Shown: positions 14,908-23,390 of the stretch, in pieces
How positions within the stretch are numbered: the stretch's first letter is position 1
Layout: each line of letters starts with the position of its first letter
IMG/VR virus record: IMGVR_UViG_3300042860_004240
Coordinates: 1-64,000 of that record
Origin: a virus
Reading direction: 5' to 3' (one strand)
DNA: 64,000 bases
Program-made: the position numbers and the translations under genes
The notes under the pieces: generated by a model
Database searches by the model: none
Told to the model about the DNA's origin: nothing
The model's input: only the letters and a program-made list of their open reading frames with translations

Positions 14908-15527
14908 TGGCTCTATCTTTAGAAGAAAAAATGAAAAAGATTGTTCCAAATTACAGTAATGAAATTATTTCTATTCAAACTGCTTTTGAAAACTTAATAG
15001 TTAATGATAAAATTGTAAAACCATTTTTACTTATTTATGATGAACAAGACAAAAAGCCTTTAGTATCTTTTACTAGGGCTTGGCTTACAGACAACCCTGC
15101 AGATTATTTTTCTGCTATAGCTGAAATTTTGTTTATCATCCCTGCTATAAACACTAAGTCTTATATGTTAGCTATACATCCTAAGACTAACCCATTCTTT
15201 AACGCTAATAAATCTTATCCATTAATTTACGAAAATTCAATAATTCTATTTTCCATTAGCGAAGATTTTGCAGCTGCCGTAGAAATAGAATATGAACTTA
15301 AAAATAATTCTGTTTCTTGGAAAGAATCTAATTATATTGAAATTGTAGACATTAAAGATATCTTAATAGAAATCTTGTTTGTCTATTCTCACATAGATAA
15401 TCCACCATTTGAATATCTTCAAACTTTAGAATACTTATCTTCTAATGGATTTTCTGTTATGATTAACGATGAAACTTCTAAAGTTAATCTAAAAAACAAT
15501 CTATCAAAAGGAATATTTACACTTTAG
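14907..15527 (+). CDS. Hypothetical protein, 206 aa
   Basis: A soluble, Asn/Ile/Lys-rich protein translationally coupled to the membrane protein upstream. No recognised motif. The mixed alpha/beta pattern (LEEKMKKIVPNYSNEIISI, then VKPFLLIYDEQDKKPLVSF) is consistent with a compact domain. Confidence 0.6.
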   Translation: MALSLEEKMKKIVPNYSNEIISIQTAFENLIVNDKIVKPFLLIYDEQDKKPLVSFTRAWLTDNPADYFSAIAEILFIIPAINTKSYMLAIHPKTNPFFNANKSYPLIYENSIILFSISEDFAAAVEIEYELKNNSVSWKESNYIEIVDIKDILIEILFVYSHIDNPPFEYLQTLEYLSSNGFSVMINDETSKVNLKNNLSKGIFTL

Positions 15528-15540
15528 TAAATTAACAAAC

Positions 15541-15714
15541 ATGAAACTTAAAACTGTTACACAAATTGAAAATAATAAACAACTTAAATCAAATTATTAT
15601 GCTTCTAAACATGGTAACACTATTGTTTATTACAAAAAAATTAAGTTAAAATCTTATGATGAAAGAATAAAAGATTCTATCTTAATTGAGAATACATCTA
15701 CAGAAGAGGTTTAA
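15541..15714 (+). CDS. Small basic hypothetical protein
   Basis: A 57-residue ORF between 14907-15527 and the helicase, with weak ribosome signals. It is Lys/Tyr-rich. Its position, 8 bases before the helicase ATG, suggests coupling. Confidence 0.45.
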   Translation: MKLKTVTQIENNKQLKSNYYASKHGNTIVYYKKIKLKSYDERIKDSILIENTSTEEV

Positions 15715-15722
15715 AGAATATT

Positions 15723-17411
15723 ATGATAGTTTTACGCCCATATCAAACCGAAGCATTAGAAGCAGTATTGTCTTCTGAAGCTAAAGGTATTAACAAGCAA
15801 CTTATTGTCTTGCCAACTGGTGCGGGAAAAACTGTTATCTTTAGCCATCTTCCAATAATTCGCAAAGAATCAACTCCTATGTTAGTGATTGCTCATAGAG
15901 CAGAACTATTACACCAAGCTAAAAACAAAATTCAACAAATGAATCCTAATTTAATTGTTGAAATTGAACAAGCCCAAAACATAGCTGGCAAAGTAGACGT
16001 AGTCGTTGCTTCTGTCCCAACTATGGGTAGAGCAAATTCTGATAGAATTGAGAAGTTTCCTAAAGATTACTTTAAAACTATTATTATTGACGAAGCTCAC
16101 CACGCAGCTGCTCCAACCTATAGAAGAATTGTTGATTATTTTCAACCTAATCTTATCCTTGGTGTTACTGCTACCCCTCAAAGATCTGACTCTACTAGAC
16201 TAATCGATGTCTTCCAAGAAATTGTTTATTATAAAACTATTGAAGACTTGATTAAACAAGGCTGGTTAACTAGACTTGTAGGGTATAGAATTAAAACTGA
16301 AACTGATCTTACAGAAATAGAGGTAAGCGATGGCGACTTTGTTCAATCGCAATTACAAGATGCTGTTAATAATCCTAACCGCAATGCTAGCATTGTGGCT
16401 GCTTATCAGCAAATATGTCAAGAAAGAAAAACCCTTGTCTTCGCTGCCGGCGTACAACACGCCAAAGACTTGGCCTTATCCTTTACGAAGAATTCAATAG
16501 TAACTGAAGTTATATTAGGCGAAACCCCTGATGAAGAACGATCAACTATATTACAAAAATTTCGTAACAATGAAATTAAAGTTCTTATAAATGTTGGAGT
16601 TCTTACTGAAGGCTTTGATGAACCATCTGTTCAAGCAATAATTCTTGCTAGACCAACTAAGTCTACATTGCTTTATACCCAAGTTGTAGGTCGTGGCACA
16701 CGCCTTGACGAAGGTAAAGACAATTGTCTTATTATAGATATATCTGATACTACTAAAGGTAAAAAGCCTATTGGCTTACCTACTCTTTTAGGCCTTCCTC
16801 CTGATTTTGACCTTAATGGTCAAGATCTTGTAGATGTAGCTGAAGAATACAAAGCACTTGAGTACTTGTCTCCTACTAGAGCAATGCAATGTCTTTCTTC
16901 TGAAGATATTAACCTTCAATACAAACAGGTTAATTTATTTATGCCTGTTCCTCCAAACAAAGTTGTACTTCAATATTCTAAACTTATTTGGTCAGAAATT
17001 TCTGATAACTTATATCGTTTAACTATTAACAATCATGAATCATTGTCTATTTATCAAGATACTCTTGGGAGATGGACTGTTGAATATTATGATGTTGATA
17101 AAAAATATAAACAAATATTAGGCTATCAAAATGATATGAGACAAGCCTTTGTATCATCTGATGTTTGGATCCAAGACAACAGATCTTCAGCTTTAGCGTT
17201 ACTTGATTCTAATGCTGCTTGGAGAGCTGATGGCCCCACCCCTGCTCAAACTAAGTTTTTAAAAAGCCGAGGCATTGCTATCACACCAGAAATGACTAAA
17301 GGCTTTGCTTCACAAATAATCTCTAATATCATTGAAAATGATCCTCAAGAAAAAAAGAAAGCCGAACAAAGAGCTTATTGGAAAAATAAAAATTCTAATA
17401 AGCGTTGGTAA
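15723..17411 (+). CDS. Superfamily 2 DEAD/DEAH-box helicase (SSL2/RadD-like)
   Basis: A 562-residue ATP-dependent helicase. Motif I LPTGAGKT (near residue 31), motif II DEAH (IIDEAHHAAAPTYRR), motif III GVTATP and motif VI QVVGRGTR are all intact, so both RecA-like lobes are present. The C-terminal 180 residues are extra and end in a Lys-rich tail. Family members unwind DNA or RNA in repair, recombination or replication; in large phages they often act in replication restart. The first residues (LRPYQTEALEAV) give the Q-motif-like start. Followed after 31 bases by a secreted protease. Confidence 0.88.
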   Translation: MIVLRPYQTEALEAVLSSEAKGINKQLIVLPTGAGKTVIFSHLPIIRKESTPMLVIAHRAELLHQAKNKIQQMNPNLIVEIEQAQNIAGKVDVVVASVPTMGRANSDRIEKFPKDYFKTIIIDEAHHAAAPTYRRIVDYFQPNLILGVTATPQRSDSTRLIDVFQEIVYYKTIEDLIKQGWLTRLVGYRIKTETDLTEIEVSDGDFVQSQLQDAVNNPNRNASIVAAYQQICQERKTLVFAAGVQHAKDLALSFTKNSIVTEVILGETPDEERSTILQKFRNNEIKVLINVGVLTEGFDEPSVQAIILARPTKSTLLYTQVVGRGTRLDEGKDNCLIIDISDTTKGKKPIGLPTLLGLPPDFDLNGQDLVDVAEEYKALEYLSPTRAMQCLSSEDINLQYKQVNLFMPVPPNKVVLQYSKLIWSEISDNLYRLTINNHESLSIYQDTLGRWTVEYYDVDKKYKQILGYQNDMRQAFVSSDVWIQDNRSSALALLDSNAAWRADGPTPAQTKFLKSRGIAITPEMTKGFASQIISNIIENDPQEKKKAEQRAYWKNKNSNKRW

Positions 17412-17442
17412 TAAAATACTATAATATATGATAGGATACATC

Positions 17443-19092
17443 ATGACAACCAAATATAAAACATTTAAACTAGGACTAGCAGCTTCTGTTATTCCTACGT
17501 TTTTAATGTTAACTCCCCTTACTGTGCCTATTTCGTCTGCAGCACAAGACGATGGATCTTCTCAAATTGTTCAATACAATTCCAAAAAAGATTTCAACAA
17601 AAACACTCGTAAACGTTCTAGAACATTTACTTACAATGATGTACAATCAAAACCTGATCCACTAGTTGCTACTGCTACAGAACCTGTAAAGTTTAGCACT
17701 ACTTTAGATGTTTCTACTTCTAAAATATCTGCTAACATTCCTTACGACCTTGGATACCAAGGCGAAGATGTTTACGTTGCCGTCATCGACACAGGCGTTG
17801 AATCTGCTCATCCATTTCTTCAGAACAGAGTTGCTTTAGAAGCTTGCTTTTCTGATCAATGTCCTGATGGAACCGAAGAACAATATGGTCCTGGTTCAGC
17901 TAGACCAGTTCACTGGCATGGTACCCATGTTGCCGGCATTGTTGCTGGTTACAATTCCACATTTCGTGGTGTTGCACCAAAAGTAAAAATCATTGCTATT
18001 AATGTTTTTGATCCTTATGGTGGAGCTTACGATGAAAGCATTATTAAAGCTTTAGAATATGTTTATTCAATAGCTGATACTTATAATATTGCTTCTGTTA
18101 ATATGTCACTTGGCAGTTCAAGAATATTTAAAGCTACTTGCGACGATTATATTCCTGCTATGACTACAGCTATTAAAAACTTAAAATCTAAAAACATTGC
18201 TACTGTTGTAGCTAGTGGTAATTCTTATGCTGTTGGTATGAGCGCTCCTGCTTGTATCAGCGATTCTGTAAGTGTTGCTGCTACTTCAAGCTGGACTGAC
18301 AAAGTTACTGAGTTCTCTAATGTATCTCAGTATACAACTTTGTCTGCCCCAGGATTAACTATCAAATCCTCTAAGCTTATGGGAGCTTATGCCACTGCTT
18401 CTGGGACATCTATGGCTGCTCCACACGTTGCTGGAGCTTACGCCGTATATCGTTCTAAGTTTGGACTTCAAACAGTTTCTAAAGTAACTTCTGATTTCCA
18501 ATCTGCTTCTGTACCAGCACTCGATGAGTACAGCAGTATCATTACTAAAAGAATTGATTTTAAAAAAATATTTGATCCAAATTATGTTGCACCTCCTGTA
18601 ACTACTACAATTCCTCAAACCACTACTACCACTACACCACCTGTTGTTACAACCTCTACGACTGTTGCACCTAGCCCTACAACTACTATTCCATCACAAT
18701 CAACAACTACTACTAGCTTACCTGTAACTAGTACAACATCTCCAGTAGTCACTACAACAACAGTACCATCTCCAACTACTACAGTTGTTACAACCTATAT
18801 CAATCCTCCTTCTATTAATAGAATTGTTCAAATCAATTCTTCTACCTTTGGAATAACTTTAAGATATTATACTTATAATAACGCTAAACCATCATCTATT
18901 AATGTATACTGTTACGCTTACGACGATTCAACTGATATAACTTATCAAGTTTCGTTTCCATATACTTCAGGAAATTTGTTAAACTATCAATTCATTTCTG
19001 ATTCTACTATGGTAAAATATTGTAGAGCAAACGCAGTTTCTTCTAACAATGTCATGAGTAGATATACCCAATATATTGGAGTAACAAAATGA
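17443..19092 (+). CDS. Secreted subtilisin-like serine protease (S8) with Thr/Pro linker and C-terminal domain
   Basis: The start at 17443 is chosen because AGGA lies at a proper distance; another start 15 bases upstream gives the same frame. An N-terminal signal peptide (hydrophobic stretch, then SSAAQ) predicts export. The catalytic triad is intact: Asp in VAVIDTG, His in HGTHVAG, Ser in GTSMAAPH, with Asn of VVASGN as oxyanion hole. A low-complexity Thr/Pro/Val linker of about 70 residues follows, then a C-terminal domain of about 90 residues with two Cys. The linker-plus-domain layout is that of surface or virion-displayed enzymes. The stop overlaps the next ATG. Confidence 0.88.
   Translation: MTTKYKTFKLGLAASVIPTFLMLTPLTVPISSAAQDDGSSQIVQYNSKKDFNKNTRKRSRTFTYNDVQSKPDPLVATATEPVKFSTTLDVSTSKISANIPYDLGYQGEDVYVAVIDTGVESAHPFLQNRVALEACFSDQCPDGTEEQYGPGSARPVHWHGTHVAGIVAGYNSTFRGVAPKVKIIAINVFDPYGGAYDESIIKALEYVYSIADTYNIASVNMSLGSSRIFKATCDDYIPAMTTAIKNLKSKNIATVVASGNSYAVGMSAPACISDSVSVAATSSWTDKVTEFSNVSQYTTLSAPGLTIKSSKLMGAYATASGTSMAAPHVAGAYAVYRSKFGLQTVSKVTSDFQSASVPALDEYSSIITKRIDFKKIFDPNYVAPPVTTTIPQTTTTTTPPVVTTSTTVAPSPTTTIPSQSTTTTSLPVTSTTSPVVTTTTVPSPTTTVVTTYINPPSINRIVQINSSTFGITLRYYTYNNAKPSSINVYCYAYDDSTDITYQVSFPYTSGNLLNYQFISDSTMVKYCRANAVSSNNVMSRYTQYIGVTK
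18595..18800 (+). repeat. Low-complexity Thr/Pro-rich coding repeat
   Basis: Repeated ACT/ACA codons encode runs such as TTTTTTPP within the subtilase gene. The irregular repeat is expected to vary in length by slippage and forms an extended linker. Confidence 0.7.
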
Positions 19093-19539
19093 ATAATATA
19101 GATGTTTCAGATCCTCGATATATGATACATCCAACTTTAACTCCTGATTTATATCGGAACCCTTACAAAAACTAGAACACTGTACATCCCTGCAGGCACT
19201 ACGCCTGAAGTTATGTACAATAGTCCAGATCAACTTATCTCATATGTTTTTAAAGAAGGTCTTTACGAATATATACAATTAGATAAATACGCCCATGCTT
19301 TAGTTGATGCTAAAGCATTTGACAAATCTTTGCCAATAAACTATTTAGCTTCTTATTATTTTAGAAATAATTTTAAAATATATGAAATTAATGCCCGTGT
19401 TCTTGGCCCTGTTTTATTGTTTGGTTCACTTGACCACAATAAAAAAATAGACTATAAACATCATTCAATACCAATTGATTACATCACTTATGTATTGAAA
19501 ATACCATATCTGCCTTATACAAATGCAGAAAAACCATAA
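19089..19539 (+). CDS. Hypothetical protein, reading frame interrupted by +1 shift near 19155
   Basis: An ATG overlaps the subtilase stop (ATGA). Frame 1 gives 28 residues and stops at 19173. If one base is removed at CGGA (19155-19158), the frame continues as YRTLTKTRTLYIPAG into the open frame that ends at 19539, giving about 150 residues. The downstream ORF alone would start at 19213 without a good ribosome site. This is one of several breaks at CGGA sequences in the window. Sequencing error, mutation or programmed frameshifting are all possible. Domain unknown. Confidence 0.6.
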
Positions 19540-19556
19540 CAACGAAAGGTTATACT

Positions 19557-19766
19557 ATGATAGGAATTATCATTGGAGACAAAGTTGAACATACCGTTTA
19601 CTTAAACAATATTCAACGCGCTCTCAAAACTAACAACTTACAAGAAACTAAATTATCAGAACAGGAAATTAGCAGCATGTCTGCTTGGGTTTCTGAAATG
19701 CTAGAAACTATCAATATGATACAATTGAATGATACTGTAAATCATTCAGAAAATGTGGGTGCTTAA
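19557..19766 (+). CDS. Small hypothetical protein
   Basis: A 69-residue acidic, helical protein preceded by GAAAGG. It ends 10 bases before tRNA-Leu. No recognised domain. Confidence 0.6.
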   Translation: MIGIIIGDKVEHTVYLNNIQRALKTNNLQETKLSEQEISSMSAWVSEMLETINMIQLNDTVNHSENVGA

Positions 19767-19776
19767 CTATTCCTAT

Positions 19777-19867
19777 GCCCAAGTGGCGGAATAGGTAGAC
19801 GCAAGGGGCTTAAACCCCCTCGATTAGTCAAACAATCGTACCGGTTCGAGTCCGGTCTTGGGCACCA
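19777..19867 (+). tRNA. trnL-taa: tRNA-Leu (anticodon TAA)
   Basis: The GCCCAAG/CTTGGGC acceptor stem, the AGGGG-CTTAAAC-CCCCT anticodon arm (anticodon at 19811-19813), a long class II variable arm, CCGGTTCGAGTCCGG as T-arm and an encoded CCA are all present. It reads TTA, a frequent codon in this AT-rich sequence. Confidence 0.95.
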
Positions 19868-19927
19868 CATACTATAATATAAATCTAAATTTGTTATTCT
19901 TATATAAAGGAAGATTTATGGATTCAA

Positions 19928-20239
19928 ATGACTATAGATAAAAACCCTGAATTTATGAATTTATCTTGGCAAGATCGAGCAATTTGTAAAAACAAATCTG
20001 ATCTTTTTTTTGGTTCGTACAACGAAAGAACTACTGCTAAAATAAAAAGAGAACAAGAAGCTAAAAAGCTTTGCGATGTTTGCCCTGTCTTAACTCAATG
20101 TAGAACGCATGCTCGTACCCATTCAGAATATGGGTTTTGGGGTGGAGAATCTGAAGAAGAACGATATACTTCTGGATATAAGATATCCAACCCAACAGTC
20201 CGTAGAAGAATCAATAAACTTAATTCATCTAAGGATTAA
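19928..20239 (+). CDS. WhiB-family iron-sulfur transcription regulator
   Basis: A 103-residue protein with the four-Cys Wbl pattern (AIC early, then LCDVC, then QC five residues on), which binds a 4Fe-4S cluster, followed by GFWGG, the family's turn that contacts sigma factor region 4. The C-terminus is basic. Wbl proteins are essentially confined to actinobacteria and their phages, where they redirect host RNA polymerase. An ATG at 19918 with a better ribosome site opens a 7-codon ORF overlapping this start, so translation may be coupled to a minicistron. Confidence 0.93.
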   Translation: MTIDKNPEFMNLSWQDRAICKNKSDLFFGSYNERTTAKIKREQEAKKLCDVCPVLTQCRTHARTHSEYGFWGGESEEERYTSGYKISNPTVRRRINKLNSSKD

Positions 20240-20240
20240 C

Positions 20241-20348
20241 ATGAAAAAGCTTGTCTTATTTCTAATAACTACTGTATCTGCATTTATGCTTTATTTAAAA
20301 TATAAAGCTATATCAGATCACCCTTATGATATAGATATGTACGAATAA
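20241..20348 (+). CDS. Tiny single-span membrane protein
   Basis: A 35-residue ORF with an AAGGA ribosome site directly after the WhiB-like gene. A hydrophobic helix (VLFLITTVSAFMLYL) is followed by an acidic tail. Confidence 0.5.
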   Translation: MKKLVLFLITTVSAFMLYLKYKAISDHPYDIDMYE

Positions 20349-20381
20349 AAACTATCAAAATTTTTTAATGAAAGAAATTCC

Positions 20382-20522
20382 ATGCTCCTTTACGTAATCA
20401 TTTTTATCGGTGCCCTATGGGGTACTTTTACTCTTATCGGAATAAACGAAGAAGATAAAGAAATTCAAGAAATGGTTCAATCTGCTCGCAAAGCAACTAT
20501 GCCATCTCATGGCTCAGAATGA
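20382..20522 (+). CDS. Tiny single-span membrane protein
   Basis: A 46-residue ORF with a hydrophobic N-terminal helix (YVIIFIGALWGTFTLI) and an acidic then polar tail. The ribosome signal is weak (AAAGAAA). Confidence 0.45.
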   Translation: MLLYVIIFIGALWGTFTLIGINEEDKEIQEMVQSARKATMPSHGSE

Positions 20523-20573
20523 TTTAACTCTAATATATAATACAAAAAACAACACAGAAAAGAACAACCAAAC

Positions 20574-20774
20574 ATGAATTATGGTACAGTAAAATTTTTT
20601 AACGACGAAAAAGGCTTTGGCTTTATTGCCGTTGAAAATGGCGAAGATATCTTTGTCCACTTCTCAAATATTGAAGGAACCGGCAGACGCTCACTGGCTG
20701 CTGGTCAAGAAGTAGAATTTGAGATTGGTCAAGGCCAAAAAGGTCTTGAAGCTAAAAACGTTAAACCAGTATAA
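20574..20774 (+). CDS. Cold-shock domain protein (Csp)
   Basis: A 66-residue protein of typical Csp length. RNP1 (KGFGFI) and RNP2 (DIFVHFS) are intact, so it should bind single-stranded RNA or DNA as an OB-fold chaperone. An AT-rich upstream stretch (TAATATATAATAC) can serve as a -10 region. Phage copies probably help translation or counter RNA structure. Confidence 0.93.
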   Translation: MNYGTVKFFNDEKGFGFIAVENGEDIFVHFSNIEGTGRRSLAAGQEVEFEIGQGQKGLEAKNVKPV

Positions 20775-20807
20775 GCTTTACTATAAGTACTAAAGGGGAA
20801 TAATAAC

Positions 20808-20969
20808 ATGCAAAAGAATCATTTATCTATAGCTACTTCTTTAGTCGACAAAGCAATTTCTGAAATTTCTTCAAGAAACCTTGTTTCTTCTTCTGAAATG
20901 ACGGATCTATTATTAGATATCCGTTTAGAAATTATGCTATTCCAAGAAACTAATTTATCTAAAGTTTAG
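20808..20969 (+). CDS. Small hypothetical protein
   Basis: A 53-residue helical ORF with AAAGGGG before the ATG. Ser/Leu-rich. No recognised domain. Confidence 0.5.
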   Translation: MQKNHLSIATSLVDKAISEISSRNLVSSSEMTDLLLDIRLEIMLFQETNLSKV

Positions 20970-21035
20970 TTTTTGTCCGATAATGTCATACAGTGATATG
21001 CCTCGGATAGAAACTATTACTAAAAAGGAAACACA

Positions 21036-21236
21036 ATGAAAGTTAAATTTACTATTGAAATCCACGCTGACATTCCAGGTGAATTTCAAAACGATGCTTT
21101 AGCAGTTACTTTACTGCAAGAAGAAATTGATGAATTACTGTCAATTGGTGCTGAATACGAAAAAGAAGATCAACCTTCAGTTATGTTTGAATCAGCTAAG
21201 ATTAAAACTTACTTTCCTGGAGCAGGAAAACTTTAA
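21036..21236 (+). CDS. Small acidic hypothetical protein
   Basis: A 66-residue protein with AAAAAGGAAA before the ATG. Acidic, beta then helix. The neighbouring gene follows after 5 bases. Confidence 0.6.
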   Translation: MKVKFTIEIHADIPGEFQNDALAVTLLQEEIDELLSIGAEYEKEDQPSVMFESAKIKTYFPGAGKL

Positions 21237-21241
21237 CTTTT

Positions 21242-21517
21242 ATGCAACATTTACCTAGTGATTTTACAGCAAACGTATTAATGACTTACGACCAAATGCT
21301 TGAAGTCCACAAAGCAATTAGCGCTAAAATTATGAACATAATTACTACAGGATTTGAAAACGAAATTGATGATCCTTATTCTCAACTTCGCATTAGCACG
21401 TTAATGAATTTTCAAATTAAATTAGATGCTCTTATTACTCAAGCAGTAGATGAGTGGGAACAAAAAGTTGCAAAAGCTGAAATACAAGATCTCAATTATT
21501 TTGATTTTGAAGAATAA
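21242..21517 (+). CDS. Small hypothetical protein
   Basis: A 91-residue mostly helical protein (YDQMLEVHKAISAKIMNII, then LKF-type helices) with an acidic end. It probably forms part of one operon with 21036 and 21542. Confidence 0.6.
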   Translation: MQHLPSDFTANVLMTYDQMLEVHKAISAKIMNIITTGFENEIDDPYSQLRISTLMNFQIKLDALITQAVDEWEQKVAKAEIQDLNYFDFEE

Positions 21518-21541
21518 CTATAAAATTAATTAAGGATTAAG

Positions 21542-22306
21542 ATGAATGAGTTATCAATTCAAATAAAAAACTTAACAAAAAAATTTGCTCCAGGCTATTA
21601 TCAATCTATAGATGTTGATGAAGGCTGGTATCAAATTGTTTTAGATTGTGATAAAGAATTATCATCTATCGATCCAGATTATATTATTCTTCAAGTTAAA
21701 CAAAAGTTTGGTGGATTGCGCTATTATTGTCAATCATCACAACCAGACAACCCTGAATTGTTTGCACAAATTAATTCAGTAATTAAAAAGTATGAAAACA
21801 TTGCAGCAGTTACTTGCGAAGTTACTGGCAATCCTGGTGTCTTAATGAAATCCGAAACTGGATGGCATAAGACGCTTGACCCCTTATGGGCTGAAAGTGC
21901 ATTATTCCATAAGAACTATACTGTAGTTGATAAAACTCCGTTAGCCAATCTTCAGCCAGACTTTGATATTCAAAAATTCAAAAAAATTGCCGATAACTGG
22001 AGAAAAACAGCTATCGCACTTGCTACAGATTTAGGCAACCCCGATATTGCTATAGATCTTTATGAAGATATCCAAAGCGGATTGTATGACACAATTCGCG
22101 AAAGAATGATACCTAATACTAATGTATCAAATGCTTTTGATGGTTTGCATGATTATGCAATGTTATTATCTACAAAAGCAGGCGAAGCTCAAGAACTTAG
22201 AGTAGCAGCAGAAGATTCCAGCGATGCTGAAAACACTTATTATTGGGAAGGCTATGAAGCAGCATTAGACTTTGCTATAGACTCATTGCCCAATTACAAT
22301 AACTAA
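21542..22306 (+). CDS. Conserved hypothetical protein of a phage/bacterial domain family
   Basis: A 254-residue protein. The N-terminal 120 residues follow a widespread uncharacterised pattern: GWYQIVLDCDKEL, then QVKQKFGGLRYY, then a helix and 'TCEVTGNPG' with a final GWHKTL. In relatives the 'C-x-x-C-G' here is usually a zinc pair; one Cys is Thr in this copy. The C-terminal part ends in YYWEGYEAALDFAIDSLP, a short motif echoed by 'YRYWDGYISALKSIVHVLP' in the gene at 24245. Function unknown. Located immediately before tRNA-Met. Confidence 0.7.
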   Translation: MNELSIQIKNLTKKFAPGYYQSIDVDEGWYQIVLDCDKELSSIDPDYIILQVKQKFGGLRYYCQSSQPDNPELFAQINSVIKKYENIAAVTCEVTGNPGVLMKSETGWHKTLDPLWAESALFHKNYTVVDKTPLANLQPDFDIQKFKKIADNWRKTAIALATDLGNPDIAIDLYEDIQSGLYDTIRERMIPNTNVSNAFDGLHDYAMLLSTKAGEAQELRVAAEDSSDAENTYYWEGYEAALDFAIDSLPNYNN

Positions 22307-22311
22307 TCTAA

Positions 22312-22384
22312 GGGCCGGTAGCTCAGTGGTTAGAGCAGGGGACTCATAATCCCTTGGCCGTGGGTTCGATCCCCACTCGGCCCA
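22312..22384 (+). tRNA. trnM-cat: tRNA-Met (anticodon CAT)
   Basis: The GGGCCGG/TCGGCCC acceptor, GCTC/GAGC D-arm, CTCATAA anticodon loop and GTGGGTTCGATCCCCAC T-arm are present. CCA is not encoded. The GGGGACTCATAATCCC arm resembles actinobacterial elongator tRNA-Met; a lysidine-modified tRNA-Ile reading ATA cannot be excluded from sequence alone. Confidence 0.92.
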
Positions 22385-22414
22385 CTACACCTATTGCATA
22401 AAGGAGAAAAAATA

Positions 22415-22603
22415 ATGACTCAACCAAAATGGAACGACAAAGATGAAAATGGTGGTTATACTTATTTTTATATGCACCACGAAGTAAATGATCATGGCGA
22501 AACTGAAGAAGACGCTGTAGCTATTCTTACTAAATACTTTGGTCCTGAACCAACTATAGAAGATTCTGATCTTGAAGATAGATGGTGGCAGGCCATAAGA
22601 TGA
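22415..22603 (+). CDS. Small acidic hypothetical protein
   Basis: A 62-residue protein; the start is set by AAAGGAG. It is acidic with a paired Trp near the end. The next ATG overlaps its stop. Confidence 0.6.
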   Translation: MTQPKWNDKDENGGYTYFYMHHEVNDHGETEEDAVAILTKYFGPEPTIEDSDLEDRWWQAIR

Positions 22604-22773
22604 ACACAGCCCAACCTGAACAACAACCTTATATCAAACAGATGCCTAAAGGGGAATGCACTTATTGTGATTTAGAATACGATAAGCCTACTGGCTTTTT
22701 CCCCTCTCACACAGCTTCCCCTAACTGCCGATCAGGCAATCATAACCATTGCACTTGTGATACTTGCTTTTAA
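22600..22773 (+). CDS. Small Cys/His-rich zinc-binding-like protein
   Basis: A 57-residue protein in ATGA overlap with the previous gene. CTYC near residue 20 and a C-terminal C-x-S-x-N-H-x-H-C-x-C-x-x-C cluster predict one or two zinc sites. Confidence 0.6.
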   Translation: MNTAQPEQQPYIKQMPKGECTYCDLEYDKPTGFFPSHTASPNCRSGNHNHCTCDTCF

Positions 22774-22791
22774 AAACTACTAAAGGAAACC

Positions 22792-23043
22792 ATGAAACTT
22801 CAAACCATAGAACTTCCTCTTAATCCTGAAAACTATTATGGACATTCTATAGCTATAAATAATCTTAAAGTAAACGATGTAATTTATTTAGGTAATAACA
22901 AAAATGCTACTTTGCATTTAGTTACTGATATTACTTGGAATGAATCCGGTTGGTACGAAGTATTAGCAGATCCTAATATTAAAATAATTGCTCCACCTAA
23001 CACTCGTGTTAATTTAGCTAGAAATGTAATTAATGCTCTCTAA
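22792..23043 (+). CDS. Hypothetical protein
   Basis: An 83-residue beta-rich protein preceded by AAAGGAAA. A possible small barrel fold (VNDVIYLGNNKNATLHLVTDI). Unknown function. Confidence 0.6.
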   Translation: MKLQTIELPLNPENYYGHSIAINNLKVNDVIYLGNNKNATLHLVTDITWNESGWYEVLADPNIKIIAPPNTRVNLARNVINAL

Positions 23044-23155
23044 TTATTTTGACTTAATATCTATTGCTCTTAAAGAATCTTATTTTATGAGAATCTTTTT
23101 TGTAGCTATTATTTCTTATTTTTACTTCTCCTTTAAAGGTGCTAAAAAAATATGA
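23033..23155 (+). CDS. Tiny membrane protein
   Basis: A 40-residue ORF overlapping the end of the previous gene by 11 bases and the next start by ATGA. It has a strongly hydrophobic aromatic segment (IFFVAIISYFYFSF). Confidence 0.45.
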   Translation: MLSNYFDLISIALKESYFMRIFFVAIISYFYFSFKGAKKI

Positions 23156-23379
23156 TAACTAAAGTAATATACTTTTTTAAATCTTTATTTAATAAACCTT
23201 CTAACTTGCTTGATTGTTCTAAACAATATTGTGCTGACCCAGATAACCCAGATGCCTTATATTGGGAAGACGAAGATTCTAGAGGTTTAACTTGCGGTCG
23301 TTGTAATCAAATTATTAGTTTTGAAACTTATAATCAAAACGGCTCAACTGAATATTATATGAAAGAATTTAAAAATTAG
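23152..23379 (+). CDS. Small zinc-ribbon-like protein
   Basis: A 75-residue protein with a Cys pair in CSKQYC and CGRC about 30 residues later, the layout of a zinc ribbon. Translation is coupled to the upstream membrane ORF. Confidence 0.6.
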   Translation: MITKVIYFFKSLFNKPSNLLDCSKQYCADPDNPDALYWEDEDSRGLTCGRCNQIISFETYNQNGSTEYYMKEFKN

Positions 23380-23390
23380 GAGATAACATT

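Noticed and set aside
18595-18800. CRISPR-like short repeats
   Set aside because: The ACT/ACA repeats are in-frame Thr codons of the subtilase linker, without fixed spacers; no CRISPR array was seen anywhere.
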